Shown here: positions 7,224 through 16,459 of the stretch, one piece after another
Position numbering within the stretch: the first letter of the stretch is position 1
Layout: each line of letters opens with the position of its first letter
Assembly (NCBI GenBank): GCA_963827515.1
Contig: CAWHBF010000023.1
Coordinates: 186,001-250,000 of the forward strand
DNA length: 64,000 nucleotides
Direction of reading: 5' to 3'
DNA from: JABFSA01 sp963827515
Lineage (GTDB): Bacteria > Acidobacteriota > Vicinamibacteria > Vicinamibacterales > UBA2999
The notes under the pieces: model-generated
What the model saw: only the letters and a program-made list of their open reading frames with translations
Told to the model about the DNA's origin: nothing
Database searches by the model: none
Program-made: the position numbers and the translations under genes

Positions 7224-9116
7224 TCAATAGTCGGTCAACGATTGCGGGGGGATGGCGACGCGGAGGGCATTGAGAACGGCAACAACGTCGATGACCTCTT
7301 GCGTCACCGCGCCCGCGACCGGCGATAGATAGCCGGCGGCCGCGATCAGCATACCCACCAGGCTGAGCGTCATCCCCCCGACGGCGCTCTGCAGAGCGAT
7401 CTTCCGCATGCGCTTGCCGATGTGCATGAACTCATCGACCTTGCGCAGCGAGCTGTCCATGATCACCACGCCCGCCGCTTCGGTGGTCACGTCGCTGTTC
7501 TGACCGAACGCGATGCCGATCGTCGCGGCCAGCAGCGCCGGTGCGTCGTTGATCCCGTCCCCGACGAAGATCGTCTTGGCCTGTGTGGTTTCGGCGCGCA
7601 CGATGTCGAGCTTCTGTTCCGGGCTCTGACTGGAGTAGACGTGCTTGATACCGACAATCGACGCCAGGTATTCGACTTCCGATGCCCGGTCGCCGGACAC
7701 GAGCATGATCTTTTCGAATCCGTGTCGTGCCTGGAGATGCGCGACGAACGACGCGCCTTCCTTCCGAGGTGTGTCGCGAAACTGGTAGGTTGCCGCGTAG
7801 TGACCGTCGAGGAGGATGACGCACTCGAGGCCTGGAGCCGGGTTGGGCAACTGATTGGCGACCGCGGGTTGCTCGATGAGCAGCTTCTCGCGACTGGTGA
7901 TGCGAACGACCGTTTCCAGAACCGTGCCTCTCAGCCCTTCACCGGGTCGTTCGCTGATGCTCGTCGCCTCCTGCAACACGAGGTGCGCTTCTTTCGCCGC
8001 GGCGATCATCGCCTTCGCCAATGGATGCTTCGAGTACCGTTCGACGCTGGCCACGAGCGACAAGACGTCTCCCGGCGTCCGGCCGCCTGTGCAGTACTGA
8101 TCGCTCAAGTTCGGCTCGCCATACGTGAGCGTGCCGGTCTTGTCGAAAATGACCGTGCGGCAGCCGTCCGCGTTCTCCAGCACCGCTGGATCGCGCACGA
8201 TAATCGCGCGACGGGCGGCAAGAGAAATCGAGCCGATGATGGCGACCGGAATGGCGATCAACAGCGGGCACGGAGTTGCAACCACCATGACGGCGAGAAA
8301 CCGCACGGGATCCCCGCTGAGCACCCAGGCGAGCAGTCCGAGCGACACGGCGAGCGGCGTGTAGATTGCCCCCAGCTGATCACCCAGACGTCGCAGCCGA
8401 GGGCGCTGCTGCGCCGAGCTGCGCATGACATCCATGATCCTGGCGTAGCGGGAATCGATCGCCAGCTTGTCGGCCCGGATGGTGAGCGCGGAGTCGCCGT
8501 TGATCGCACCGGAGAGCACCGTCGAGCCCGGCGTTTTCTCCATCATGTAGGGCTCTCCGGTCAGGTACGACTCGTCCATCACGCCATGCCCTTCCACGAC
8601 CGTGCCGTCGATGGGACACGTCTCGTGCGGGAACACGACCAGGATGTCGCCGACCGCCAGGTCTGCGAGCGCCACGCTTTCAACGGTGGCGTCCGTCCGC
8701 CGATGCGCTTGCGACGGCATCCGTTTGGCCAGGGCACGAAGCACCGACGAGGCATTCATCACCGCGTACTCTTCGAGCGCCTCCCCACCCGACAGCATGA
8801 GGACCACCAGTGTGCCGGCCAGGTACTCGCCGAGCACGACCGATGTCACGATGGAGATGCCGGCCAGCAGGTCTGAACCGAACTGTCGATTGAAAAGTTT
8901 GACGAGCAGATCCCAGACGAGAGGCGTGCCGCCCAGCAGCAGAGCCACGAACAGCGGAATGTCGGATGTGTTGACGGAGTCGGTTGACACCGTCACGGGT
9001 GTGCGATCGGCGTATCGCAGCAGGAGGTGTGCGGCAATCGCGGCGATCGTCAGGCCCGCGATGATTGCGTGCTTTCGGCTTACCCCGCCCCCCGGGGAGG
9101 CCTCCCTGGACTGCAT
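7224..9116 (-). CDS. Heavy-metal P1B-type ATPase
   Basis: About 630-residue membrane pump. It has an N-terminal TM pair without a cysteine-type metal-binding domain. The actuator has DESYLTGEP. The intramembrane metal motif is ATPCPLLIAIP (Thr-Pro-Cys rather than the CPC of Cu and Zn/Cd pumps). The phosphorylation site is DKTGTLT, with SKHPLAKAM (HP locus) and GDGINDAPALL, then two C-terminal TMs. The metal cannot be assigned; the TPC type differs from the best-known subgroups. No stop codon separates it from dapE, so the start is uncertain. ATG 9114-9116 is the first in-frame Met after the DapE homology, but it lacks a ribosome site. A single-base error in the G6 run at 9088-9093 would explain the fusion. 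Confidence 0.85.
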   Translation of the reverse strand: MQSREASPGGGVSRKHAIIAGLTIAAIAAHLLLRYADRTPVTVSTDSVNTSDIPLFVALLLGGTPLVWDLLVKLFNRQFGSDLLAGISIVTSVVLGEYLAGTLVVLMLSGGEALEEYAVMNASSVLRALAKRMPSQAHRRTDATVESVALADLAVGDILVVFPHETCPIDGTVVEGHGVMDESYLTGEPYMMEKTPGSTVLSGAINGDSALTIRADKLAIDSRYARIMDVMRSSAQQRPRLRRLGDQLGAIYTPLAVSLGLLAWVLSGDPVRFLAVMVVATPCPLLIAIPVAIIGSISLAARRAIIVRDPAVLENADGCRTVIFDKTGTLTYGEPNLSDQYCTGGRTPGDVLSLVASVERYSKHPLAKAMIAAAKEAHLVLQEATSISERPGEGLRGTVLETVVRITSREKLLIEQPAVANQLPNPAPGLECVILLDGHYAATYQFRDTPRKEGASFVAHLQARHGFEKIMLVSGDRASEVEYLASIVGIKHVYSSQSPEQKLDIVRAETTQAKTIFVGDGINDAPALLAATIGIAFGQNSDVTTEAAGVVIMDSSLRKVDEFMHIGKRMRKIALQSAVGGMTLSLVGMLIAAAGYLSPVAGAVTQEVIDVVAVLNALRVAIPPQSLTDY

Positions 9117-10262
9117 GTGGCTGAGCGTCAGCAAGGCCCCGACCGCACGTTCGTAGATCACTGACAGCGGCCCGAGGTCGGCCAACCGAACCCGTTCGTC
9201 TACTCCGTGCATCCCCTCGGCGACGGGGCCAAACTCCACGACTTCCTTCGCAACACGCGCGAGAAAGCGGCCATCCGAGGTACCGCCACTCGTCGAGAGG
9301 ACGGGAGCCAACCCGGTGACGTCGGTGATCGCGCGCTCAATGGTCGACACCAGCGTGCCGCGCCCTGTCATGAACGGCTCCCCCGCCAGGCTCCACGCCA
9401 CGTCGTACTCCAAACCGTGACGGTCGAGGATCGCGTGCACGCGCGCCTTGATCCCGTCGACGGTGGACTCTGGCGAGAATCGGACGTTGAAGAGCACTTC
9501 CAGCAGACCCGGGATGACATTGACCGTTCCGGCACCGGCGCGCACGTTTGAGAGCTGAAAGCTCGTCGGCGGAAAGTGCTCGTTTCCGCGATCCCACTCC
9601 ACGCTCACCAGCTCGGCCAGTGCAGGAAGCGCGGTATGAATCGGGTTGCGACCGCGCTCGGGGTACGCAATGTGGCACTGCACGCCCTTCACCATCAGCG
9701 CACCGCCGAGCGATCCTCGCCGGCCGTTCTTGACAGTGTCGCCCAGGAGATGCGTCGACGTGGGCTCGCCGACGATGCAGGCATCGATGGTCTCGCCGCG
9801 GCGCTGCAGGGCGTCCACGACCGCGACCGTGCCGTCGATGGCTGCCCCCTCCTCGTCCGAGGTGAGCAGTAGCGCGACGGACCCGGCGTGACCAGGATGT
9901 GCCGCAACGAAGCGCTCTGCCGCGACAATCATCGCAGCGAGCGGACCCTTCATGTCGGACGCGCCACGACCGTAGAGGTACCCCTCTCGCTCCGTGGCGA
10001 CGAACGGATCGCTCGTCCACCCTTCGAGGGGTCCCGGCGGAACCACGTCCACGTGTCCGGCGAGACAGATGAGAGGTGTCCCGTGCCCGTGCCGCGCCCA
10101 GAGATTGCGGACGCCGCCACGATCGATACGTTCGCAGCGGAAGCCGACCGCTGCGAGGCGGGTCACGATGAGATCGAGGCATCCGTCATCGTGCGGCGTG
10201 ACCGACCGGCATGCGATGAGCTGCCGCGCGAGCGCGACCGTTTCGTTCTGCGCGGCGTTCAC
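9080..10262 (-). CDS. dapE: Succinyl-diaminopimelate desuccinylase
   Basis: M20-family metallopeptidase that hydrolyses N-succinyl-LL-diaminopimelate to LL-DAP and succinate in lysine and peptidoglycan synthesis. It begins at GTG 10260-10262 (GGGGAGACGGG upstream). Dizinc-site motifs are all present: AGHVDVVPPG, GRGASDMKG, TSDEEGAA, GEPT and the C-terminal GMHGVDERV; STSGGTSDGRF is also present. The length of about 380 residues fits the family. As written the frame continues into the P-type ATPase. Removing one base from the G6 run at 9088-9093 brings TAA 9080-9082 into frame as a normal stop. It follows dapD by 31 bases in a dapC-dapD-dapE operon. Confidence 0.88.
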
Positions 10263-10293
10263 GCTGGCGACCCGTCTCCCCTGCAACTCTGCA

Positions 10294-11118
10294 TCAATCT
10301 CGCAGCAGCTCGTTGATCGATGTCTTCGCCCGTGTCTGCGCATCGACCTTCTTGACGATGACGGCACAGGCGAGTGAGTAGGCCCCGTCGGCCGACGGCA
10401 GGCTGCCTGGCACGACGACGGAGCCAGACGGGACGCGTCCGTAGTGCACCTGACCCGTGGCGCGATCGTAGATTTTCGTACTCGCGCCGATGTACACACC
10501 CATCGAGATGACGGAGTTTTCCTCGACGATGACCCCCTCCACGATCTCCGACCTGGCGCCGATGAAGCAGTTGTCCTCGATGATCGTCGGATTCGCCTGG
10601 AGCGGCTCGAGTACGCCGCCGAGGCCGACGCCTCCGGAGAGATGCACGTTCTTTCCGACCTGCACGCACGAGCCAACGGTGGCCCACGTGTCCACCATCG
10701 TGCCCGCGTCAACGTACGCGCCAATGTTTACGTAGGACGGCATCATCACGACGTTCGGCCCGATGTATGTGCCGATACGTGCGATGGCTGGCGGCACCAC
10801 ACGGAAGCCGCCTTCACGAAAGCGCGCGTCCGTGAAGCCCTGAAAGCGCAACGGCACCTTGTCGAACCACGTCGTGCCGGACCCGGCCATGACCTGATTG
10901 TCGTGCGTGCGGAAGTAGAGCAACACGGCCTTCTTCACCCACTGGTGCGTCACCCACGCGCCGCTGATCTTCTCCGCCACGCGTAACCGTCCGGTATTCA
11001 ACCCTTCGATGACCTGATCGATCGCCTCAGTCAATCCCGCCGGCACCTGGCTTGGCGTGATGTCGGCGCGGCGCTCGAATGCGGCGTCGATGACCGCGGT
11101 CAGGTTCAGTGTTTCCAT
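10294..11118 (-). CDS. dapD: Tetrahydrodipicolinate N-succinyltransferase
   Basis: 274 residues, the usual length. It transfers succinyl from succinyl-CoA to tetrahydrodipicolinate, the first committed step of the succinylase branch. An N-terminal helical domain (METLNLTAVIDAAFERRADI) is followed by a left-handed beta-helix of hexapeptide repeats: ARIGTYIGPNVVMMPSYVNI, GAYVDAGTMVDTWATVG, DNCFIGARSEIVEG and ISMGVYIGASTKI. It works as a trimer. It starts 4 bases after the dapC stop, so it is very likely cotranslated with dapC, and is followed by dapE. Confidence 0.95.
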   Translation of the reverse strand: METLNLTAVIDAAFERRADITPSQVPAGLTEAIDQVIEGLNTGRLRVAEKISGAWVTHQWVKKAVLLYFRTHDNQVMAGSGTTWFDKVPLRFQGFTDARFREGGFRVVPPAIARIGTYIGPNVVMMPSYVNIGAYVDAGTMVDTWATVGSCVQVGKNVHLSGGVGLGGVLEPLQANPTIIEDNCFIGARSEIVEGVIVEENSVISMGVYIGASTKIYDRATGQVHYGRVPSGSVVVPGSLPSADGAYSLACAVIVKKVDAQTRAKTSINELLRD

Positions 11119-11122
11119 CGAA

Positions 11123-12352
11123 TCAATTCCTCGTCTGATGTCTGCGGAAGAACTCGGCGATTCGCGTGGCGGCTTCGACGCACTCGTCGATGTCAGGAAC
11201 CAGCGCCATTCGCACGTGGCCGAGTCCCGGGTTCACTCCATGCGCCTCACGCGCGAGATACCCGCCGGGAAGAACGGTGACGTGGGTAGCGGCGAACAGC
11301 TCTCTCGCAAACGCCTCGTCGTCTCCGAGCATCGAAATCCCGGTCTCGCCGTGCCGTAGGCCCGCCCACACGTAGAAGCCAGCGTCCGGCTGCTGCGCGT
11401 GCATCACCGGCCGCAAAAGGGGAAGTACCGCCGCGAACTTTGCACGGTATCGCGTCCGGTTCTCGTGCACATGCGTCTCGTCGTTCCAGGCAGCCATGCT
11501 CGCGTGCTGCACGGCGAGGCTCATCGCGCATCCATGATACGTGCGATAGAGCAGGAACTGCCGGAGCAGGGCCGCATCTCCGGCGACCGCACCCGAGCGC
11601 AGGCCGGGAGCGTTGGAGCGTTTCGACAGACTGGTGAACACCATCAGGCCCCGGAAGTCGGTGCGGCCGAGGCGCCAGGCGGCCTCCAGACCACCGAGGG
11701 GTGGCGACTGCTCGTCAGGATAGATTTCCGAATAGCACTCGTCCGACGCGATCACGAAGCCGTGGCGATCTGCCCGCTCGAAGAGTGCCCGCCACTCGTC
11801 GAGCGTCAGCACTCGCCCTGTCGGATTGCCTGGGGAGCATACGTACAACAGCTGGGTCCGTCGCCACTCGTCGTCCGTGAGCGAGTCGAGGTCCAGCTCG
11901 AAGCCGCGGTCGGTCGTCTGGTTGAGGAAGCGGGGCTCGGCGCCGGCGAGCAACGCCGCGCCCTCGTAGATCTGATAGAACGGGTTCGGACTCACAACCA
12001 GCGGCGCAGGCCGCGAGGGATCGACGACCGATTGCGCGAACGCGAAGAGCGCCTCTCGGGTTCCGTTGACCGGCAATACCTGTGACTTCGCGTCGAGGTG
12101 TGGCAACGCGTAGCGGCGGCAGAACCATGCGGCGATCGATTCGCGGAGCGCATCCAGACCTGCCGTGGTCGGATAGCTCGACAAGCCGTCGAGGTGCTCG
12201 ACGAGCGCCGAGCGGATGAGCGGCGGCGTGGCGTGCTGCGGTTCACCGATCGATAACCGAATAGGCGCAAGAGCCGGAGGGACGGTCCCAGCCAGCAGCG
12301 TGCGGAGCTTCTCGAACGGATATGGTTGAAGACTGGTGAGCCGCGAGTTCAA
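11123..12352 (-). CDS. dapC: N-succinyldiaminopimelate aminotransferase
   Basis: 409-residue class I/II PLP aminotransferase. Landmarks are SIGEPQHATP, LPVNGTREALF, SPGNPTGRVL, ASDECYSEIY and the PLP lysine Lys244 in SLSKRSNAPGLRSG. DapC-type enzymes pair with DapD and DapE, and the adjacency supports this substrate over other aminotransferase roles. The start codon is TTG at 12350-12352 with AAGGATC upstream. It is the first gene of the dap operon. Confidence 0.92.
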   Translation of the reverse strand: MNSRLTSLQPYPFEKLRTLLAGTVPPALAPIRLSIGEPQHATPPLIRSALVEHLDGLSSYPTTAGLDALRESIAAWFCRRYALPHLDAKSQVLPVNGTREALFAFAQSVVDPSRPAPLVVSPNPFYQIYEGAALLAGAEPRFLNQTTDRGFELDLDSLTDDEWRRTQLLYVCSPGNPTGRVLTLDEWRALFERADRHGFVIASDECYSEIYPDEQSPPLGGLEAAWRLGRTDFRGLMVFTSLSKRSNAPGLRSGAVAGDAALLRQFLLYRTYHGCAMSLAVQHASMAAWNDETHVHENRTRYRAKFAAVLPLLRPVMHAQQPDAGFYVWAGLRHGETGISMLGDDEAFARELFAATHVTVLPGGYLAREAHGVNPGLGHVRMALVPDIDECVEAATRIAEFFRRHQTRN

Positions 12353-12421
12353 CGACGTGATCCTTGGTCGCTATCGTACCCAATTTGTGGATGGGCCCTG
12401 GCGCCAAAGACGGTAGGAGTC

Positions 12422-12664
12422 TCAGCGAACAATGCCGGGCGCAGGCAGGTCGCGGTAACCCAGGGCCCGGACTCTCGCGTCCACGAAGGCGGGGTATCGA
12501 CGATCGGGTGATCGTCTGTGGTTGATCTCCGGCGCAATGGCTGGCGTGAACTCCAATGCGATCGGGGGAAGAAGTCTACGACTCGGGGTGGGTGCGGGCC
12601 GCATCAACAGCGACGCAGCCACACCGACGATGGCCGCGCTGACAATGATCATGGCCTTCTTCAC
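12422..12664 (-). CDS. Small hypothetical protein with one N-terminal membrane segment
   Basis: About 80 residues from GTG 12662-12664, with GAGGATG upstream. It has one hydrophobic segment (KKAMIIVSAAIVGVAASLLM) followed by a Pro/Arg-rich tail (RPAPTPSRRLLPP...). It lies upstream of dapC in the same direction with a 70-base gap. I recognise no family. It could be a chance frame, since the opposite strand is open too. The membrane segment and ribosome site make a real small protein plausible. Confidence 0.35.
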   Translation of the reverse strand: MKKAMIIVSAAIVGVAASLLMRPAPTPSRRLLPPIALEFTPAIAPEINHRRSPDRRYPAFVDARVRALGYRDLPAPGIVR

Positions 12665-12830
12665 CCAGGCATCCTCACGAGGCGCACCCCCCTGGAATCG
12701 AACCGACCGCAAGAGCACGCGAGAATACGAGCGTCCATTGACCACCCATGGAATGCACCAAACTATGCCATATCGAACTCCCAATGTTTGTTATCGTTCC
12801 TATCCTGTCCTTGTTGCGCGAGGCTCTCTG

Positions 12831-14177
12831 ATGTCCACGTCGCGAATACTCGCGTCCGGTCTGATCGTGGCGGTCGCCTGTTCGATCCACACGTCAGCCC
12901 AGGACACCGGTGGCAGCGCGACACTGTTCGAAGGGGCCAGACTCATCGCGGGCGATGGCAGCGCACCCATCGACAACTCCGCGTTCCTCGTGCAGGGAGA
13001 CTCCATCACCTGGGTCGGGAGGCGTGGTGAGCGTCTGCCCCCGGCCGGGGCGGCTCGTGTCGATCTGACGGGCAAGACAGTAATGCCCAGCCTGATCGAC
13101 GGCCACAACCACATCGGGCTGGTCAATGTTCGCGACGGCAGCAACGCCAAGGCAAACTACACGCGCGAGAACCTGATCGACCAGTTGGAGCGGTACGCGT
13201 ACTACGGCGTGTCCGCCGCACTGAGCATGGGGCTCGAGGCCGACATGGAACTGGCCCTCCAACTACGCAACGAAGTGCTCCCCAACGCGGCACGCTTCTA
13301 CACCGCGGGGAAAGGGATTGCGGCCACGTCGATGGGCGGGCCCACGGGCGAGGCTCGCCTGGGCATTCCATGGGGAGCGGCAACGGAAGCCGAAGGCCGC
13401 CAGCGCGTGCGCGATCTGAAAGCGAAGGGCGTCAGGTTCGTCAAGATCTGGGTAGACGATCGAGAAGGGGCGGTCCCGAAGCTCGCGCCAAACGTCTATC
13501 GAGCGATCATCAACGAGGCGCACGCCAACGGCATGCAGGTGCTCGCACACCTCAGCCGCACCTCGGCGCTCGCCGACTCCAAAGATCTCTTTGCCGCCGG
13601 CGTCGATGGCTTCGTCCACACGGTTCGCGACGTGGACGTGGACGCTGAATACCTTGCGCTGGTGAAGGCACACCCGAAGGTGTGGATCGGTCCGAACATA
13701 CCGGGTCCTGGCCAGACGCTCGACGAGGTGGCCCTGCTCGCCGAAACAGTTCCCGCCGGCCAAATTGCCAGCCTGCGAAAGGCCATCGCTGCAAGGACTG
13801 CGGCCGGCAACCCGCCCAACGCGCTCTTCGAGCTCCACTGCCGCAACTTGAGAAAGGTCCACGACGCAGGCATGGTGATCGGCATGGGCACCGACGGCAC
13901 CGGCGACGGGTTCGGCGCGCACGAGCAAATCGCCTCGTACACACGGTGCGGTTTGACCACCGCCGAGGCCATCGTCGCCGCGACGGGCACCAACGCAAGG
14001 ATCCTCGGGTTGGATCGTCTCGGGGTGATGGCCGCCGGCAAGGAGGCCAGCTTCAACGTGCTGGACGCGAACCCGCTGGACGACATCAGGAACACGCGAC
14101 GCATCGCCAGTGTCTACCTGCGGGGCAAAGAAGTGGATCGAAAAGGTCTGCGCGCCAAGTGGACGAGCGTGCCATGA
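12831..14177 (+). CDS. Exported amidohydrolase (imidazolonepropionase/prolidase-like)
   Basis: 448 residues from ATG 12831 (GCGAGGCTCTCTG upstream); upstream in-frame ATGs lack a ribosome site and would bury the signal peptide. The signal peptide ends near IHTSAQ. The TIM-barrel metal-hydrolase landmarks are GKTVMPSLIDGHNHIG (HxH), FVKIWVDDREG (candidate lysine ligand), VLAHLSRTSAL, DGFVHTVRD and GMGTDGTGDGFGAHEQ. The C-terminal small beta domain is GVMAAGKEASFNVLDANPLD. The family cleaves C-N bonds in dipeptides and cyclic amides; the substrate is unknown. Two more exported hydrolases follow. Confidence 0.88.
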   Translation: MSTSRILASGLIVAVACSIHTSAQDTGGSATLFEGARLIAGDGSAPIDNSAFLVQGDSITWVGRRGERLPPAGAARVDLTGKTVMPSLIDGHNHIGLVNVRDGSNAKANYTRENLIDQLERYAYYGVSAALSMGLEADMELALQLRNEVLPNAARFYTAGKGIAATSMGGPTGEARLGIPWGAATEAEGRQRVRDLKAKGVRFVKIWVDDREGAVPKLAPNVYRAIINEAHANGMQVLAHLSRTSALADSKDLFAAGVDGFVHTVRDVDVDAEYLALVKAHPKVWIGPNIPGPGQTLDEVALLAETVPAGQIASLRKAIAARTAAGNPPNALFELHCRNLRKVHDAGMVIGMGTDGTGDGFGAHEQIASYTRCGLTTAEAIVAATGTNARILGLDRLGVMAAGKEASFNVLDANPLDDIRNTRRIASVYLRGKEVDRKGLRAKWTSVP

Positions 14178-14219
14178 ACATCCTTCCCTTCTGAGCGCGA
14201 ACGCTAGAACATAGCACCG

Positions 14220-14912
14220 ATGATTCCGACCCTACTCGTTTCCCTTCTCACCCTCGTCGCACAGCCGGCGGCGCCCAGATTCGAACAGCGGACGTTCAAA
14301 ACGCCAGACGGAATGACGATGCGTTACGGGCTGTCGGTGCCGGGTGACTACAACGCGTCGAGGCCACGTCCGCTCGTCCTGGCGCTTCACCCAGGCGGGA
14401 GTGGCCCGTACTACGGCGACGGTTTCATGCGGAGTATCTTCGTGCCGGGCCTTCGCGAACTGGCGCCCATCATGATTGCACCCGACGTCCCTGGACGGGC
14501 GTGGACCGAGCCGCGTGCGGAACAAGCGGTCATGGCCCTCGTGGCGGCGATGATCGGCGAGTTCGCGATCGACACCCGGCGCGTCGTCGTCGTGGGATTC
14601 AGCATGGGAGGCGCCGGAACCTGGCACCTGTCTGCTCGTCACCCCGATCGGTTCACGGCGGCGATCGTCATGGCTGGACGCACTCAAGAACCGGTGGCGA
14701 CACTTGCCAGGATTCCGACCTATGTGATTCACAGCCGCAACGACGAGGTGGTGCCCTTCGGGCAAGCCGAGGAACGGGCGCGTGCGCTCGAAAAGCTGGG
14801 CCGGCCGGTCAGATTCGACGCGCTGTCAGGTGTGGGTCACTACGAAATGGGTTCGTATGTGGAGGCCCTGGCACGTGGCGGACGCTGGGTGAGCGAGCGC
14901 TACGGACGGTAG
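14220..14912 (+). CDS. Exported alpha/beta hydrolase, esterase or peptidase-like
   Basis: 230 residues with a short signal peptide ending at VAQPA. The alpha/beta fold has HPGG as oxyanion region, the nucleophile elbow GFSMGGAG with Ser128, Asp175 in SRNDEVVPFG and His207 in GVGHYEM, a complete triad. It resembles feruloyl-esterase or PHB-depolymerase-like single-domain hydrolases; the substrate is not determinable. It follows the amidohydrolase by about 40 bases and probably shares its transcript. Confidence 0.85.
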   Translation: MIPTLLVSLLTLVAQPAAPRFEQRTFKTPDGMTMRYGLSVPGDYNASRPRPLVLALHPGGSGPYYGDGFMRSIFVPGLRELAPIMIAPDVPGRAWTEPRAEQAVMALVAAMIGEFAIDTRRVVVVGFSMGGAGTWHLSARHPDRFTAAIVMAGRTQEPVATLARIPTYVIHSRNDEVVPFGQAEERARALEKLGRPVRFDALSGVGHYEMGSYVEALARGGRWVSERYGR

Positions 14913-14961
14913 CGCGGCCGTATGATTAACGTTACCTACTTATCTTAGAACTGGAGGAGCC

Positions 14962-15861
14962 ATGCGTCTCATCTCGATGACGATCCTCGCGTGTGCCGCC
15001 TTGGCCGCTCAGGTGGTGTCGCAGGGACAACCACCGGCCGCTCCCGCGACTCAAGCCCCGCAGATCGAAACCAGGAAAGTTGATGGGACGGAGGGGGTGT
15101 ACACCTTCCGCAACCAGAACAGCCAGGCGATGTTCATCGTCACCACCGACGGAGTCATCGCCACCGATCCCGTCAGCTATGGGCGTCCGACCGGCGGCGA
15201 GCAGTACCTCGCCGAGATTCGTAAGGTTACCAACCAGCCGATTCGGTATGTCATTTACAGCCATCACCATTTCGATCACATCGCCGGCGGCCGGGCCTTC
15301 AAGGAGGCCGGTGCTCGGTTCGTGGCGCACGAGACGGCAAAGACACGTCTGACCGCGTTGAACGATCCGCACACCGTCCTGCCAGACGAGACCGTGGGGC
15401 AGCGTCGCACGATCAGGCTAGGTGGCACCGAAGTCGAGTTGACGCACGTCGGTTTGAACCATTCGGACAGCACGCTCGTGATGCGACTGCCGAAGGAGCG
15501 CATCGTATTCGTGGTCGACCTCCTGCCGGTCGGCCAGGTTCCAGGCCGAGGCATGATCGACTTTCACCCATTCCAGGCTGAGAATTCGATCAAGCAGATC
15601 ATCGCGATGGACTGGGAGCGATTGATCCCTGGACACCCTGGTCCCAACGGCCGTCTCGGGACAAAGCAGGACGCGCAGGATCAGCTCACCTTCCTGCAGG
15701 ACGCCTCCGCCGCCGTGAAGGCCGAAGCGCAACTGGGTCGCTGCTGGGAACCGGTCGAGAGTCAGCTCAAGCTGCCGAAGTACGCCATGTGGCCCGGGTA
15801 CGAAGCGAATCTGCCGTTCGTACTGCGACGCTACTGCGGCCTCTGGGGTCGCGGAACCTAG
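14962..15861 (+). CDS. Exported metallo-beta-lactamase-fold hydrolase
   Basis: 299 residues. The signal peptide ends near VVSQG. The MBL signature SHHHFDHIAGG supplies the HxHxDH zinc ligands; later ligands are His in GLNHSDSTLVM, Asp in FVVDLLPVG and His in IPGHPGP. This resembles the large group of periplasmic MBL-fold hydrolases (quinoprotein-relay-like and B3-like). I see no specific reason to call it an antibiotic resistance enzyme. A textbook CTGGAGGAGCC ribosome site precedes ATG 14962. Confidence 0.88.
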   Translation: MRLISMTILACAALAAQVVSQGQPPAAPATQAPQIETRKVDGTEGVYTFRNQNSQAMFIVTTDGVIATDPVSYGRPTGGEQYLAEIRKVTNQPIRYVIYSHHHFDHIAGGRAFKEAGARFVAHETAKTRLTALNDPHTVLPDETVGQRRTIRLGGTEVELTHVGLNHSDSTLVMRLPKERIVFVVDLLPVGQVPGRGMIDFHPFQAENSIKQIIAMDWERLIPGHPGPNGRLGTKQDAQDQLTFLQDASAAVKAEAQLGRCWEPVESQLKLPKYAMWPGYEANLPFVLRRYCGLWGRGT

Positions 15862-15988
15862 CTCGAGCGGCGAACCGTCGGGCGGGCCTCGCCATACGGC
15901 ACGAGTGTTGCCGCCGACGATGGTAGGATCGCTGCCTTGGCGTCAGCGTGCCGCTGCGTGCGCAGGAGATCCGGAAGGAATCGCACCG

Positions 15989-16396
15989 ATGGAACCGCAG
16001 CCCCTCGAAGAGGTCGTCAGAAACGTCGACATGCGCCTCACGCGCGTTGAGCAGATTCTGCCAACCCTCGCCACGAAGACGGAGTTGCAGGAGGCGATTG
16101 CACCCCTCGCCACGAAGGAAGAACTGCGGGTGGCCATCGCAGAGGCTATCGCGCCCCTCGCCACGAAAGTGGAACTGCGGGAGGTTCGATCCGAACTTCG
16201 GGAGGAGATGCGTCACGAAGGTGAGCGCACCAGGCGACACTTCGACGTGGTGGCCGAACGCCTCGAGGGCCACATCCGCCTGATAGCGGAAGGTCAGGTA
16301 CTGCTGCAGGAGCGGTTCGAAGACTTGCGAACCGACCTCAAGGCCGACATCGCACAGCTCGACCGGCGCGTGATGCGCCTCGAAGCGGCACGGTAG
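15989..16396 (+). CDS. Coiled-coil protein with LATK repeats
   Basis: 135 residues from ATG 15989 (CCGGAAGGAATCG upstream; the longer frame has no ribosome site). Three near-repeats LATK-x-EL-[QR]-E/V-[AV] (about residues 25-65) are visible in DNA as three copies of CCCTCGCCACGAA. After them come Glu/Arg-rich heptads to the end. It is a soluble, probably trimeric or dimeric coiled coil; such LATK proteins are scattered in bacteria and phages without assigned roles. It lies between the MBL gene and pepT. Confidence 0.7.
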   Translation: MEPQPLEEVVRNVDMRLTRVEQILPTLATKTELQEAIAPLATKEELRVAIAEAIAPLATKVELREVRSELREEMRHEGERTRRHFDVVAERLEGHIRLIAEGQVLLQERFEDLRTDLKADIAQLDRRVMRLEAAR

Positions 16397-16459
16397 CGGA
16401 ACTCCCTCAAGCGGTCGCGAGACAAGAGCTGCCACCCGCCGTGATCGTACAGTAGTGCG

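Noticed and set aside
7422..8876. 484-codon frame opposite the P-type ATPase
   Set aside because: Antisense of an unmistakable ATPase with DKTGTLT and GDGINDAP motifs.
14962..15861. Calling the metallo-beta-lactamase-fold protein an antibiotic resistance gene
   Set aside because: The zinc motif is shared by many hydrolases and nothing in the context suggests resistance.
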